Assembly (NCBI RefSeq): GCF_041261445.1
Contig: NZ_JBGCCU010000015.1
Span: forward strand, 220,009 to 284,008
Reading direction: 5' to 3'
Source: Catenulispora sp. EB89
GTDB lineage: Bacteria > Actinomycetota > Actinomycetes > Streptomycetales > Catenulisporaceae
Length of the DNA: 64,000 bases
Under the pieces are notes generated by a model that was not told where the DNA came from, made no database searches, and saw only the letters and a program-made list of their open reading frames with translations. Below are positions 35,466 to 42,951 of the stretch, in pieces. Position 1 is the stretch's first letter. Every line of letters starts with the position of its first letter. Both the position numbers and the translations under genes were made by a program.

Positions 35466-36719
35466 ATGGGAATCAACGCCAAGCGCAGGGCTGCGGCCGC
35501 CGCGTTCACCGCACTCGCGACCGCCGTGACCGGAGTCGCTGTCGTCGCCGATGCTTCCGCCGCGACACCGTCGCTCAGCGCCAGCGCCAGCGCCAGCGCC
35601 GTGGCCGCCTCGCGCACCACCACCCCGGCGCTCAACCCGGCCATGTTGCAGCAGGCGATCGCCATACGTCCCGGCGAGGCGGCGGCCGGGGCGGTCGCGC
35701 TCGTGCGGAGCGACGGCCAGACCTGGCGCGGCTCAGCCGGCGATACGCGGACCGGCCGGCCGGTCGCCGACGACGCGCACTTCCGCATCGGCAGCATCAG
35801 CAAGACGTTCTCGGCCGTCGTGCTGTTGCAGCTGGCCGCTGAGCACCGCGTGGACCTCGACCAGAGCGTGCAGCACTACCTGCCCGGCCTGTTGCCCGCG
35901 ACGTTCCAGCCGATCACGCTGCGCCAGCTGCTGACCATGACCAGCGGGCTGCCGCAGATCGGCGACGGCGGGCCGTCGTTGACCACCGATCAGCTGATCG
36001 CCGGACGGTTCGAGTACCAGAGCTTCCGGCAGATCATCGACTCCACGCTGCGTCCCTCCGGGCGTCCGTGGCCGGGCCCGGTTTTCGCCCCCGGCACCGC
36101 GCAGAGCTACAACTCGCTGAACTTCCGCATCGTCGGGCTGCTCATCGAGCACGTCACCGGGCACTCGTTCGGCGACGAGGTCGACGCGCGCATCGTGCAG
36201 CCGCTGCACCTGACCGGCACGTTCGTACCGCAGGGCAGGCCGCGGATGCCATCGCCGTACCTGCACGGCTACCTGACCGGCAGTCAGGGCACTGTCACGG
36301 ACGTCAGCGCGGCGGGCGGTGACCCGTCAAGCATGATCTCCACGACCGGCGACCTGAACACGTTCATCACCGCGCTGTTCCAGGGCCGGCTCCTGCCGCG
36401 CGCGCAGCTCACGCAGATGTTCGCGCTCCCGCACGACGCTCAGGGGAATCTGCTGCCCTACACCGGCGACTCAGGGAACTGCCAGAGCGGCCCGGACAAG
36501 GGCAAGGCCTGCTTCGGCCTGGGCATCGGCACCGACACGCTGCCCGACGGCACCGTCCTGTGGGGCAAGACCGGCGAGGACATGGGCTACTTCACCGCCA
36601 TGTTCGCCACCCGCGACCTGCGGCACGTCGGCATCGTCTCGACCGGCGTCACCGACGTGGCCGCCGAGGCCGGGCTGGAGAAGGCGAACCGGCTGGCCGC
36701 CGCAGCCTTCATGCCGTAG
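35466..36719 (+). CDS. Secreted serine hydrolase (beta-lactamase/DD-peptidase family)
   Basis: 417 residues with an N-terminal signal peptide (about 1-30, Ala-rich). The catalytic SxxK is SISK in FRIGSISKTFSAV; a Tyr-based second motif is in SYNSLNFRIVG (YNS) and a third KTGE in LWGKTGEDMGY. This is the penicillin-binding-like fold of D-alanyl-D-alanine carboxypeptidases, esterases and class C beta-lactamases; which activity it has is unknown. The ATG at 35466 has TACCGT and seven bases upstream and no SD; a GTG at 35457 would add three residues. A hairpin terminator follows. Confidence 0.87.
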   Translation: MGINAKRRAAAAAFTALATAVTGVAVVADASAATPSLSASASASAVAASRTTTPALNPAMLQQAIAIRPGEAAAGAVALVRSDGQTWRGSAGDTRTGRPVADDAHFRIGSISKTFSAVVLLQLAAEHRVDLDQSVQHYLPGLLPATFQPITLRQLLTMTSGLPQIGDGGPSLTTDQLIAGRFEYQSFRQIIDSTLRPSGRPWPGPVFAPGTAQSYNSLNFRIVGLLIEHVTGHSFGDEVDARIVQPLHLTGTFVPQGRPRMPSPYLHGYLTGSQGTVTDVSAAGGDPSSMISTTGDLNTFITALFQGRLLPRAQLTQMFALPHDAQGNLLPYTGDSGNCQSGPDKGKACFGLGIGTDTLPDGTVLWGKTGEDMGYFTAMFATRDLRHVGIVSTGVTDVAAEAGLEKANRLAAAAFMP

Positions 36720-36727
36720 GACGAAAC

Positions 36728-36761
36728 CAGGGGCCTGACAGCGCTCTCTGTCAGGCCCCTG
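36728..36761. terminator. Hairpin terminator between convergent genes
   Basis: CAGGGGCCTGACAG (36728-36741) pairs perfectly with CTGTCAGGCCCCTG (36748-36761) around a 6-base loop. It sits between the serine hydrolase and the E2 gene. Confidence 0.85.
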
Positions 36762-36782
36762 TGGCATTCGTGGCGCGTGGCG

Positions 36783-38204
36783 CTACAGCCCCCGCAGCAA
36801 CCGCGCGGGTTCCTCCACGAGGTCGGCGACGTACCGCAGGAAGCCGCCGGCCACGCCGCCGTCGCACACCCGGTGGTCGAAGGTGAACGACAGCTGCGTC
36901 ACCCGCCGCACGGCCAGCTCGTCACCGACCACCCACGGCTTCTTCACGATCCGCCCCACCCCGAGCATCGCGGCCTCGGGATGGTTCAGGATCGGCGTGG
37001 AGCCGTCGACGCCGTAGACGCCGTAGTTGTTCAGCGTGAACGTCGACCCGGTCAGCTCCGACACCGGCAGCGAACCGGCGCGCGCCGCCGCGGTCAGGCG
37101 CTCGAACTCGGCCGACAGCTCCTCGGTCGACATCCGGTGCGCCCCGCGCACGACGGGGACGACCAGACCGCGATCGGTCTGCGCGGCGAAGCCGAGGTTC
37201 ACGTCGGCGTACCGGACGATCTCCTGCCGCTCGACGTCCACCGTCGCGTTCAGCTCCGGATAGCGGGCCAGGCCCGCGACGCAGATGCGCGCCAGCACGG
37301 CCAGCAGGCTGACCTTCGGAGCCGACGCGTCCCGGTTCAGCGTCGCCCGCAGCTCCATGAGGCCGGTCGCGTCCACATCGACCCACGTCGTCGCGTCGGG
37401 GATCTCGCGGCGGGAGCGCGACAGCTTGTCGGCAACGGTCTTGCGGAGACCGCGCAGCGGGACGCGCTCGCGCTCGGCGATGCCGGTAGCAGTGCTCGAC
37501 GAAGTAGGAACAGCCGGCGCAGCCAGCGCCGCCTCGACATCGCGCCGCATGATCAAGCCTTCAGGACCGGACCCCTGCACGGACGCCAGGTCGAGACCGC
37601 CCTCCTTGGCGAGTCGGCGCACCAGCGGCGAGACGACCGGGATCCGGGCGCCCTTCCGCTCAGTCGGAGCATCGGGAACCACAACCGGCGCCACATGCAC
37701 GCGCGGCACAGAACCGTGCCCACCGAACCCGCTCACGACTCGCCGCCGCCGAACACCACCGGTCTCGACAGTGCCGTAGCCGACAAGCACGTTCCCAGAG
37801 CTCTGCTTCGCGCTGCCATTCGCCGCGCCAGAGTTCGCGCCGCCCGCAGCCGCAGACTTGCCGTTCGCGCCCGCCGCTCCGGCCTTCCCGTTGCCGCTCG
37901 CAGCCCGGTCCCGAGCCTCGGCATCGAGCCGAGCCCGATCCGCCGGCTCCTCCGGCGCTGCCACCACTGCCGCGATACTGATCAGCGGCTTCCCGACATC
38001 CACCACATCCCCGACCGCCCCGTGCAGCTCGACGACCTCGCCGGCGTACGGGCACGGCACCTCCACCGAGGCCTTCGCCGTCTCGACCTCGCACACCACC
38101 TGGTCGACCGCGACGTGCTCGCCGACGGCCACGTGCCAGGCGATGATCTCGGCCTCGGTCAGGCCCTCGCCGAGGTCCGGGAGCAGGAAATCGCGACTGC
38201 TCAC
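36783..38204 (-). CDS. Branched-chain alpha-keto acid dehydrogenase E2 (dihydrolipoyl acyltransferase)
   Basis: 473 residues. One lipoyl domain (1-80) with K44 in VETAKASVEV; a long Ala/Gly/Ser-rich linker; a subunit-binding domain (PLVRRLAKEGGLDL); then the acyltransferase domain, whose active-site His and Asp lie in HRVCDGGVAGGFL near the end. It transfers the branched acyl group to CoA. The GTG start overlaps the E1beta stop (GTGA). The single lipoyl domain and partner subunits favour branched-chain over pyruvate dehydrogenase. Confidence 0.9.
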   Translation of the reverse strand: MSSRDFLLPDLGEGLTEAEIIAWHVAVGEHVAVDQVVCEVETAKASVEVPCPYAGEVVELHGAVGDVVDVGKPLISIAAVVAAPEEPADRARLDAEARDRAASGNGKAGAAGANGKSAAAGGANSGAANGSAKQSSGNVLVGYGTVETGGVRRRRVVSGFGGHGSVPRVHVAPVVVPDAPTERKGARIPVVSPLVRRLAKEGGLDLASVQGSGPEGLIMRRDVEAALAAPAVPTSSSTATGIAERERVPLRGLRKTVADKLSRSRREIPDATTWVDVDATGLMELRATLNRDASAPKVSLLAVLARICVAGLARYPELNATVDVERQEIVRYADVNLGFAAQTDRGLVVPVVRGAHRMSTEELSAEFERLTAAARAGSLPVSELTGSTFTLNNYGVYGVDGSTPILNHPEAAMLGVGRIVKKPWVVGDELAVRRVTQLSFTFDHRVCDGGVAGGFLRYVADLVEEPARLLRGL

Positions 38205-39205
38205 CGGTCCTCCCACTGCAACGACGCCACCGCGTCCAGGATCCGGTCCACCGACGGGAGGTGGTGCCGCTCCAGCTTCGGCGGCGGGTACGGGATGTCG
38301 AAGCCGGTCACCCGGCGCACCGGCGCCTCCAGCCAGTGGAAGCAGCGCTCGGAGACCCGCGCCGCGATCTCCGCGCCGGTGCCGCCGAAGCCGGCGGCCT
38401 CGTGGATCACCACCGCGCGTCCGGTCTTGCGGACCGAGGCGGTCACCGTCGCGTCGTCGAAGGGCACGATCGAGCGCAGGTCCACGACCTCCAGGTCGTA
38501 GCCCTCCGCGGCGCCGGCCTCGGCGGCCTCCAGCGCGGTCTGCACCGTCGGGCCGTACGCGATCAGCGTCGCGTCAGTACCCTGACGCCGGACCGCGGCC
38601 TGGCCGATGGCCGGACCGACCGTGTCGAGCCGGTCCTTCGACCAGTAGAGCCGCTTGGGCTCCATGAAGATCACCGGGTCGTCGGACTCGATCGCCGCGC
38701 GCAGCAGCGTGTACGCGTCCGACACCGTCGCCGGCGTCACCACGTGCAGGCCCGGCGTGGCGACGAAGTACCCCTCGGAGGAGTCCGAGTGGTGCTCCAC
38801 GCCGCCGATCCCGCCGCCGTAGGGCACCCGCACGACCACCGGCAGCGGCAGCGCGCCGCGGGTCCGGTTGCGCATCTTCGCCAGGTGCGAGGCGATCTGC
38901 TCGAACGCCGGGTAGGAGAACGCGTCGAACTGCATCTCCACGACCGGCCGGAACCCGTACATCGCCATGCCGATCGCGGTGCCCATGATGCCCGCCTCGG
39001 CCAGCGGCGTGTCGAAGCAGCGCTGCTCGCCGAAGTCGCGGGTCAGGCCGTCGGTGACGCGGAAGACGCCGCCGAGCACGCCGACGTCCTCGCCGAAGAC
39101 GACCACCTTCTCGTCGGCCGTCATGGCGTCGCGCAGCGCCCGGTTCACGGCCTGCGCCAGGGAGATCTCAGTGCTCTGAGCGGCACCGTCCAGAGTCGCG
39201 GTCAT
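38201..39205 (-). CDS. Branched-chain alpha-keto acid dehydrogenase E1 beta subunit
   Basis: 334 residues, a normal length. VFGEDVGVLGGVFRVT and FDTPLAEAGIMGTAIGMA are the E1beta TPP-side motifs; SFPAFE-like FSYPAFEQIASHLAK and YGGGIGGVEHHSDSSEG follow. It works with E1alpha to decarboxylate branched-chain 2-oxo acids and acylate E2. The ATG overlaps the E1alpha stop by four bases. Confidence 0.92.
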   Translation of the reverse strand: MTATLDGAAQSTEISLAQAVNRALRDAMTADEKVVVFGEDVGVLGGVFRVTDGLTRDFGEQRCFDTPLAEAGIMGTAIGMAMYGFRPVVEMQFDAFSYPAFEQIASHLAKMRNRTRGALPLPVVVRVPYGGGIGGVEHHSDSSEGYFVATPGLHVVTPATVSDAYTLLRAAIESDDPVIFMEPKRLYWSKDRLDTVGPAIGQAAVRRQGTDATLIAYGPTVQTALEAAEAGAAEGYDLEVVDLRSIVPFDDATVTASVRKTGRAVVIHEAAGFGGTGAEIAARVSERCFHWLEAPVRRVTGFDIPYPPPKLERHHLPSVDRILDAVASLQWEDR

Positions 39206-40386
39206 CGCGCGGCCTCGCCTTCGGCGTCGAGCTCAGCGGCATCGAGCTGTGCCGCGTCGAGCTGTGCCGCGTCGATCTCTGCCTGCAAGGCGGCGGCCTG
39301 CTCCAGCAGCTGCGGCGTCGGCTCGGCGTAGACGTGCGCGAACATGTCGCGGTGGTCCACCTCCGGTTCCTCGCCGAGCCGGGCCCGCATGTCGTTCGCC
39401 AGTTCCTCAGCGACCTGATTCGCCTCGGCCACGACGTCGTCGGTCAGCAGCCCGGCGGCCTTCAGGTACGTCTCCAACCGTGCCAGCGGGTCGCGCACCT
39501 TCCAGTAGTCGACCTCTGATTCCTCCCGGTACCGGCTGGCGTCGTCGGCGTTGGTGTGCGCCTGCATCCGGTAGGTGACGGCCTCGATCAGCGTCGGCCC
39601 CTCGCCGCGCCGGGCCCGCTCGGCCGCCTCGGCGACCGCGCGCCGCACGGCAATCACGTCGTTGCCGTCCACCCGCACGCCGGCCATGCCGTACCCGACG
39701 GCCTTGTGCGCGAGCGCCGCGGCCCGCGTCTGCTTGGCCAGCGGCACCGAGATGGCGTACTGGTTGTTCTGCACGAAGAAGATGACCGGGGCCTGATACA
39801 CCGCGGCGAAGTTCAGCGCCTCGTGGAAGTCGCCCTCGGAGGTCCCGCCGTCGCCGCAGAACGCCAGCGCGACGGTGTCGTCGCCGGCCAGCTTGGCGGC
39901 CAGCGCGAGCCCGGCAGCGTGCGGGGCCTGGGTGGCCAGCGGCGTGCACTGCGGGGCGGTGCGCCAGCGCTGCGGGTCGTAGCCGCAGTGCCAGTCGCCG
40001 CGCAGCAGGGTCAGCGTCTCCACGGTGTCGATGCCGCGGGTCACCATCGACACGCAGTCGCGGTAGGTCGGGAAGAACCAGTCGGTGGGACGCAGCGCGA
40101 GGATCGCGCCGATCTCGCACGCCTCCTGGCCGTACGACGAGGGGTAGACGGCCAGCCGGCCCTGCCGGACCATCGTGGTGGCCTGCACGTCGAAGCGCCG
40201 GCCGATGACCATGGCGCGCCAGGTGGCCAGCAGCTCCTTCGGGTCCAGCTCGGGGGCGTCGTCGCGCAGGGCGCCGGAGAGCGCGCCGTGCTCGTCGAGG
40301 TACTGCAGGGGCGAGGGGTCCAATATCGCGTCGAACCCCAGGGGGAAGCCCGACCCGGTCTTGTCGGGCGTGGCGAGAACGGTCAC
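39202..40386 (-). CDS. Branched-chain alpha-keto acid dehydrogenase E1 alpha subunit
   Basis: 394 residues. TPP-binding motif GDGGTSEGDFHEALNFAAV ending in NN (FVQNNQYAIS). The phosphorylation-loop region is TNADDASRYR. The C-terminus has a short imperfect repeat of DAAQLDAAQLDAAELD. It should make acyl-CoA primers for branched fatty acids as well as degrade Val/Leu/Ile. The GTG at 40386 has GGAG nine bases upstream. The open frame continues upstream, but no start codon there has an SD. First gene of the operon, divergent from an Lrp regulator. Confidence 0.9.
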   Translation of the reverse strand: MTVLATPDKTGSGFPLGFDAILDPSPLQYLDEHGALSGALRDDAPELDPKELLATWRAMVIGRRFDVQATTMVRQGRLAVYPSSYGQEACEIGAILALRPTDWFFPTYRDCVSMVTRGIDTVETLTLLRGDWHCGYDPQRWRTAPQCTPLATQAPHAAGLALAAKLAGDDTVALAFCGDGGTSEGDFHEALNFAAVYQAPVIFFVQNNQYAISVPLAKQTRAAALAHKAVGYGMAGVRVDGNDVIAVRRAVAEAAERARRGEGPTLIEAVTYRMQAHTNADDASRYREESEVDYWKVRDPLARLETYLKAAGLLTDDVVAEANQVAEELANDMRARLGEEPEVDHRDMFAHVYAEPTPQLLEQAAALQAEIDAAQLDAAQLDAAELDAEGEAAR

Positions 40387-40441
40387 GTCGTCTCCATTGA
40401 CACGTGTCGGTGGTACGTCGGCTGTGTGATGCCGATTCTTT

Positions 40442-40453
40442 GTTCGGGCGAAC
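40442..40453. promoter_or_regulatory. Palindrome GTTCG-GG-CGAAC in the Lrp/bkd intergenic region
   Basis: A perfect 5-base inverted repeat with a 2-base spacer, 44 bases before the Lrp start and 56 before the E1alpha start. It may be an operator for the Lrp-type protein; the assignment is inferred from position. Confidence 0.35.
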
Positions 40454-40496
40454 CCAGCTGACCAGTACGCTTGCAAGATCGGAGACAATTGGAACC

Positions 40497-41009
40497 ATGA
40501 GCACCGCTAACCCCGGCCAATCATCCACACTGGACGACACGGACCGCCGAATCGTCCATCTGCTCCAGCAGGACGGCCGGATGTCGATGCGCGACCTGGC
40601 CGCCGCCGTCCACGTCTCCCGCGCGCACGTCTACACGCGCGTGAAACGCCTGCTCGACGACGGTGTGATCCGCCGCTTCACGATCCAGGTCGATCCCGAG
40701 CGGGTGGGCTTCAGCACCTCGGCCTACCTGACCATGAAGGTCGAGCAGAACAGCTGGCGCCAGATCCGGGACACCCTGGCGGCGCTGCCGTGGGTCGAGC
40801 ACGTGGCGCTGGTCAGCGGCGACTTCGACGTGCTGCTGCTGGTCCGCAGCGCCTCCAACAAGACGCTGCGGGACCTGGTCTTCGCGCACATCCAGAACAT
40901 GCCGGGGGTGCGCTCCACCCGGACGCTGCTGGTCTTCGACGAGACGGACCACCTGCCGGCGCTGCCAGGCGATCCGGAGCTGGTCCCGGACTCTGGGCCG
41001 ATCGAGTGA
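40497..41009 (+). CDS. Lrp/AsnC-family transcriptional regulator
   Basis: 170 residues. An N-terminal winged HTH (LDDTDRRIVHLLQQDGRM, then VSRAHVYTRVKRLLDDGVI) and a C-terminal RAM domain (VEHVALVSGDFDVLLLV, MPGVRSTRTLLVF) that binds amino acids. Placed head to head with the branched-chain dehydrogenase operon, it resembles BkdR-type regulators responding to branched-chain amino acids. The ATG has GACAAT seven bases upstream, a leaderless pattern. Confidence 0.9.
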   Translation: MSTANPGQSSTLDDTDRRIVHLLQQDGRMSMRDLAAAVHVSRAHVYTRVKRLLDDGVIRRFTIQVDPERVGFSTSAYLTMKVEQNSWRQIRDTLAALPWVEHVALVSGDFDVLLLVRSASNKTLRDLVFAHIQNMPGVRSTRTLLVFDETDHLPALPGDPELVPDSGPIE

Positions 41010-41097
41010 CCCCGGGGAACAACACGCCGAGACTTTTTCGTAGCTCCATAAAGCAGTCGTCCGGGGGCTCAGCCACCCGCATGCGACCCGGCCTGCC

Positions 41098-42408
41098 TCA
41101 CACGGCCTGGTGTCGCAGGAACACAGCCCGGCGTCGCAGGAACGCGGCCCACGTCAACGTGACGCACAGCGCGTAGAAGACGAGGAACGTCAGGTAGGCG
41201 GCGTCGCCGTTCTTGGTGCTCAGGAACGACTGCCGGAACGCCATGTTCACCAGCACTCCCCCGAATGCCCCCACCGCCCCGGCCAGTCCGATCAGCGCCC
41301 CGCTGAGCCGCCGGGCCGTGGCCTCGGCCTGGTCGGCGAACAACCCCGGGATCATCTTGTAGACCGAGCCGTTGCCGACCCCGCTGAACACGAACAGCAC
41401 GACGAAGCCGGTCACGAACACCCCCAGCGAGGCCGCCCGCGAGGCGGCGAGCACGACGGCGGCTCCGACGGCCATGGCGGCGAACGTCACCAGACTCACC
41501 CGCGCACCGCCGAAGCGGTCGGCGAGCCGGCCGCCGATCGGGCGGGACAGCGACCCGAGCAGCGGGCCCAGGAACGTCAGGTACGCGGCGTCGATCGGAG
41601 TCGCGAAGTCGTGCTTGAACTGCACCTGGAGCACTTGGCCGAAGGCGAACCCGAAGCCGATGAACGATCCGAAGGTACCGATGTAGAGCACTGAGATGAT
41701 CCAGGTGTCGCCCCGCTTGGCCACTTCCCGGATCGCCCCCTTCTCGGCACGCCGGTCCGGCAGGTTGTCCATGTACAGCGCCGAGCCGACCGCGGCCACC
41801 ACGATCAGCGGCAGGTAGATCCCGGCCACCGGCCCCGGATGCCCCTTGCCGCTCCAGGCCAGCACCGCCAGCCCGACCAGCTGCACGGCCGCCACGCCGA
41901 TGTTCCCGCCGCCGGCGTTCAGCCCCAGCGCCCAGCCCTTGAGCCGGTCGGGGTAGAAGGCGTTGATGTTCGTCATCGACGAGGCGAAGTTGCCGCCGCC
42001 GACACCGGTGATCGCGGCCAGCACCAGCAGCGTCGAGTACGACACCCCGGGCTTGACCAGGAAGGCCGCCAACCCGCACGGCACCAGCAGAATCAGGGCA
42101 CTGAAGACGGTCCAGTTCCGGCCCCCGAAGCGGGTGACGGCGAAGCTGTACGGCAGCCTCAGCACCGAACCCACGAGCGTGGGCACGGAGGTGAGCATGA
42201 ACTTCCCGGCGGCGTCGACGTGGTAGGCCGGGCCGAGGAACAGCACCAGCACCGACCACAGCGACCACACCGAGAAACCGATGTGCTCCGAGAGGATCGA
42301 CAGGACGAGGTTGCGGCGGGCGATGCGGCGGCCGCCGGCGGCCCACAGGTCCTCGTCCTCGGGATTCCAGGTGCTCAGCAGAGTTTGGTCTGAGGTGATA
42401 GCTGACAT
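41098..42408 (-). CDS. narK: Nitrate/nitrite transporter (NarK-type MFS)
   Basis: 436 residues, about 12 membrane helices. The two Gly-rich nitrate signatures are visible as GVGGGNFASSMTNINAFYP and GSVYKMIPGLFADQAE, with FSGVGNGS before it. It lies 33 bases after nirD in the same direction, so it is the third gene of a nirB-nirD-narK unit. It would import nitrate or exchange nitrite. No nitrate reductase gene is in the window. Confidence 0.9.
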   Translation of the reverse strand: MSAITSDQTLLSTWNPEDEDLWAAGGRRIARRNLVLSILSEHIGFSVWSLWSVLVLFLGPAYHVDAAGKFMLTSVPTLVGSVLRLPYSFAVTRFGGRNWTVFSALILLVPCGLAAFLVKPGVSYSTLLVLAAITGVGGGNFASSMTNINAFYPDRLKGWALGLNAGGGNIGVAAVQLVGLAVLAWSGKGHPGPVAGIYLPLIVVAAVGSALYMDNLPDRRAEKGAIREVAKRGDTWIISVLYIGTFGSFIGFGFAFGQVLQVQFKHDFATPIDAAYLTFLGPLLGSLSRPIGGRLADRFGGARVSLVTFAAMAVGAAVVLAASRAASLGVFVTGFVVLFVFSGVGNGSVYKMIPGLFADQAEATARRLSGALIGLAGAVGAFGGVLVNMAFRQSFLSTKNGDAAYLTFLVFYALCVTLTWAAFLRRRAVFLRHQAV

Positions 42409-42441
42409 ACCGGCAAGCTACGAACGCCCTGTTTCGGCTGT

Positions 42442-42951
42442 TCAAGCCACAGGGGTCAGCCCCATGAGGTGTTCCGCATCCTGCGCGTAATCCGATGTGA
42501 CATCCGGCGCGACCCACACCATGCCGCGGTGCCGGCGTACGGCGAACACTGGCAAGCACACGTCCGGGGCGTCCAGCGCGACTCCCGTGGCCAGGTCGAA
42601 CACATCTTTGTACATCGGCGAGGCGACGGTCGCAGTGCCGTCGGCACGCATGCCGGTGATGCCGCGCGAGATGACCGACGCGCCGCAGAACGGATCGGTG
42701 TTGCCGACCGCGTAGAGCGATCCGTCACCCAGCCGGAACACGGCCACCGCCTCGCCGTCGACCAGAGCGGCCACTCCGCGGCCGGGCTCCAACTCCGTGT
42801 ACTTACACACGGCGGTCCAGGCGACCGCCTGCACCTCGTCGCGGGCGTCGCGGCCGTCGCGGGCCTCGCGGGCATCGCGCACGTCGCGGGCATCGCGCAC
42901 GTCGCGGCCGTCACGGGCATCGCGGCCGTCACGGGCGATTTCGGTCGACAT
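42442..42951 (-). CDS. nirD: Nitrite reductase small subunit with Arg/Asp repeat N-terminus
   Basis: 169 residues. The body (about 42-169) is a NirD Rieske-like fold, with AVCKYTELEPGRGVAALVDG and GRVYAVGN-like SLYAVGNTDPFC, the usual NirD region. The first 40 residues are instead an imperfect RD(G/A/V)RD repeat (7-39) absent from known NirD proteins. DNA coding for it is repetitive. ATG overlaps the nirB stop as TGATG, so expression is coupled. Together with NirB it reduces nitrite to ammonium using NAD(P)H. Confidence 0.9.
   Translation of the reverse strand: MSTEIARDGRDARDGRDVRDARDVRDAREARDGRDARDEVQAVAWTAVCKYTELEPGRGVAALVDGEAVAVFRLGDGSLYAVGNTDPFCGASVISRGITGMRADGTATVASPMYKDVFDLATGVALDAPDVCLPVFAVRRHRGMVWVAPDVTSDYAQDAEHLMGLTPVA
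42840..42937. repeat. Tandem short repeat coding for the nirD N-terminus
   Basis: Imperfect 9- to 12-base units of the type CGGGC(A/G)TCGCG encode RDARD/RDGRD. The unit and reading frame are kept for about 33 residues. Such repeats can expand or contract by slippage. Confidence 0.7.
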
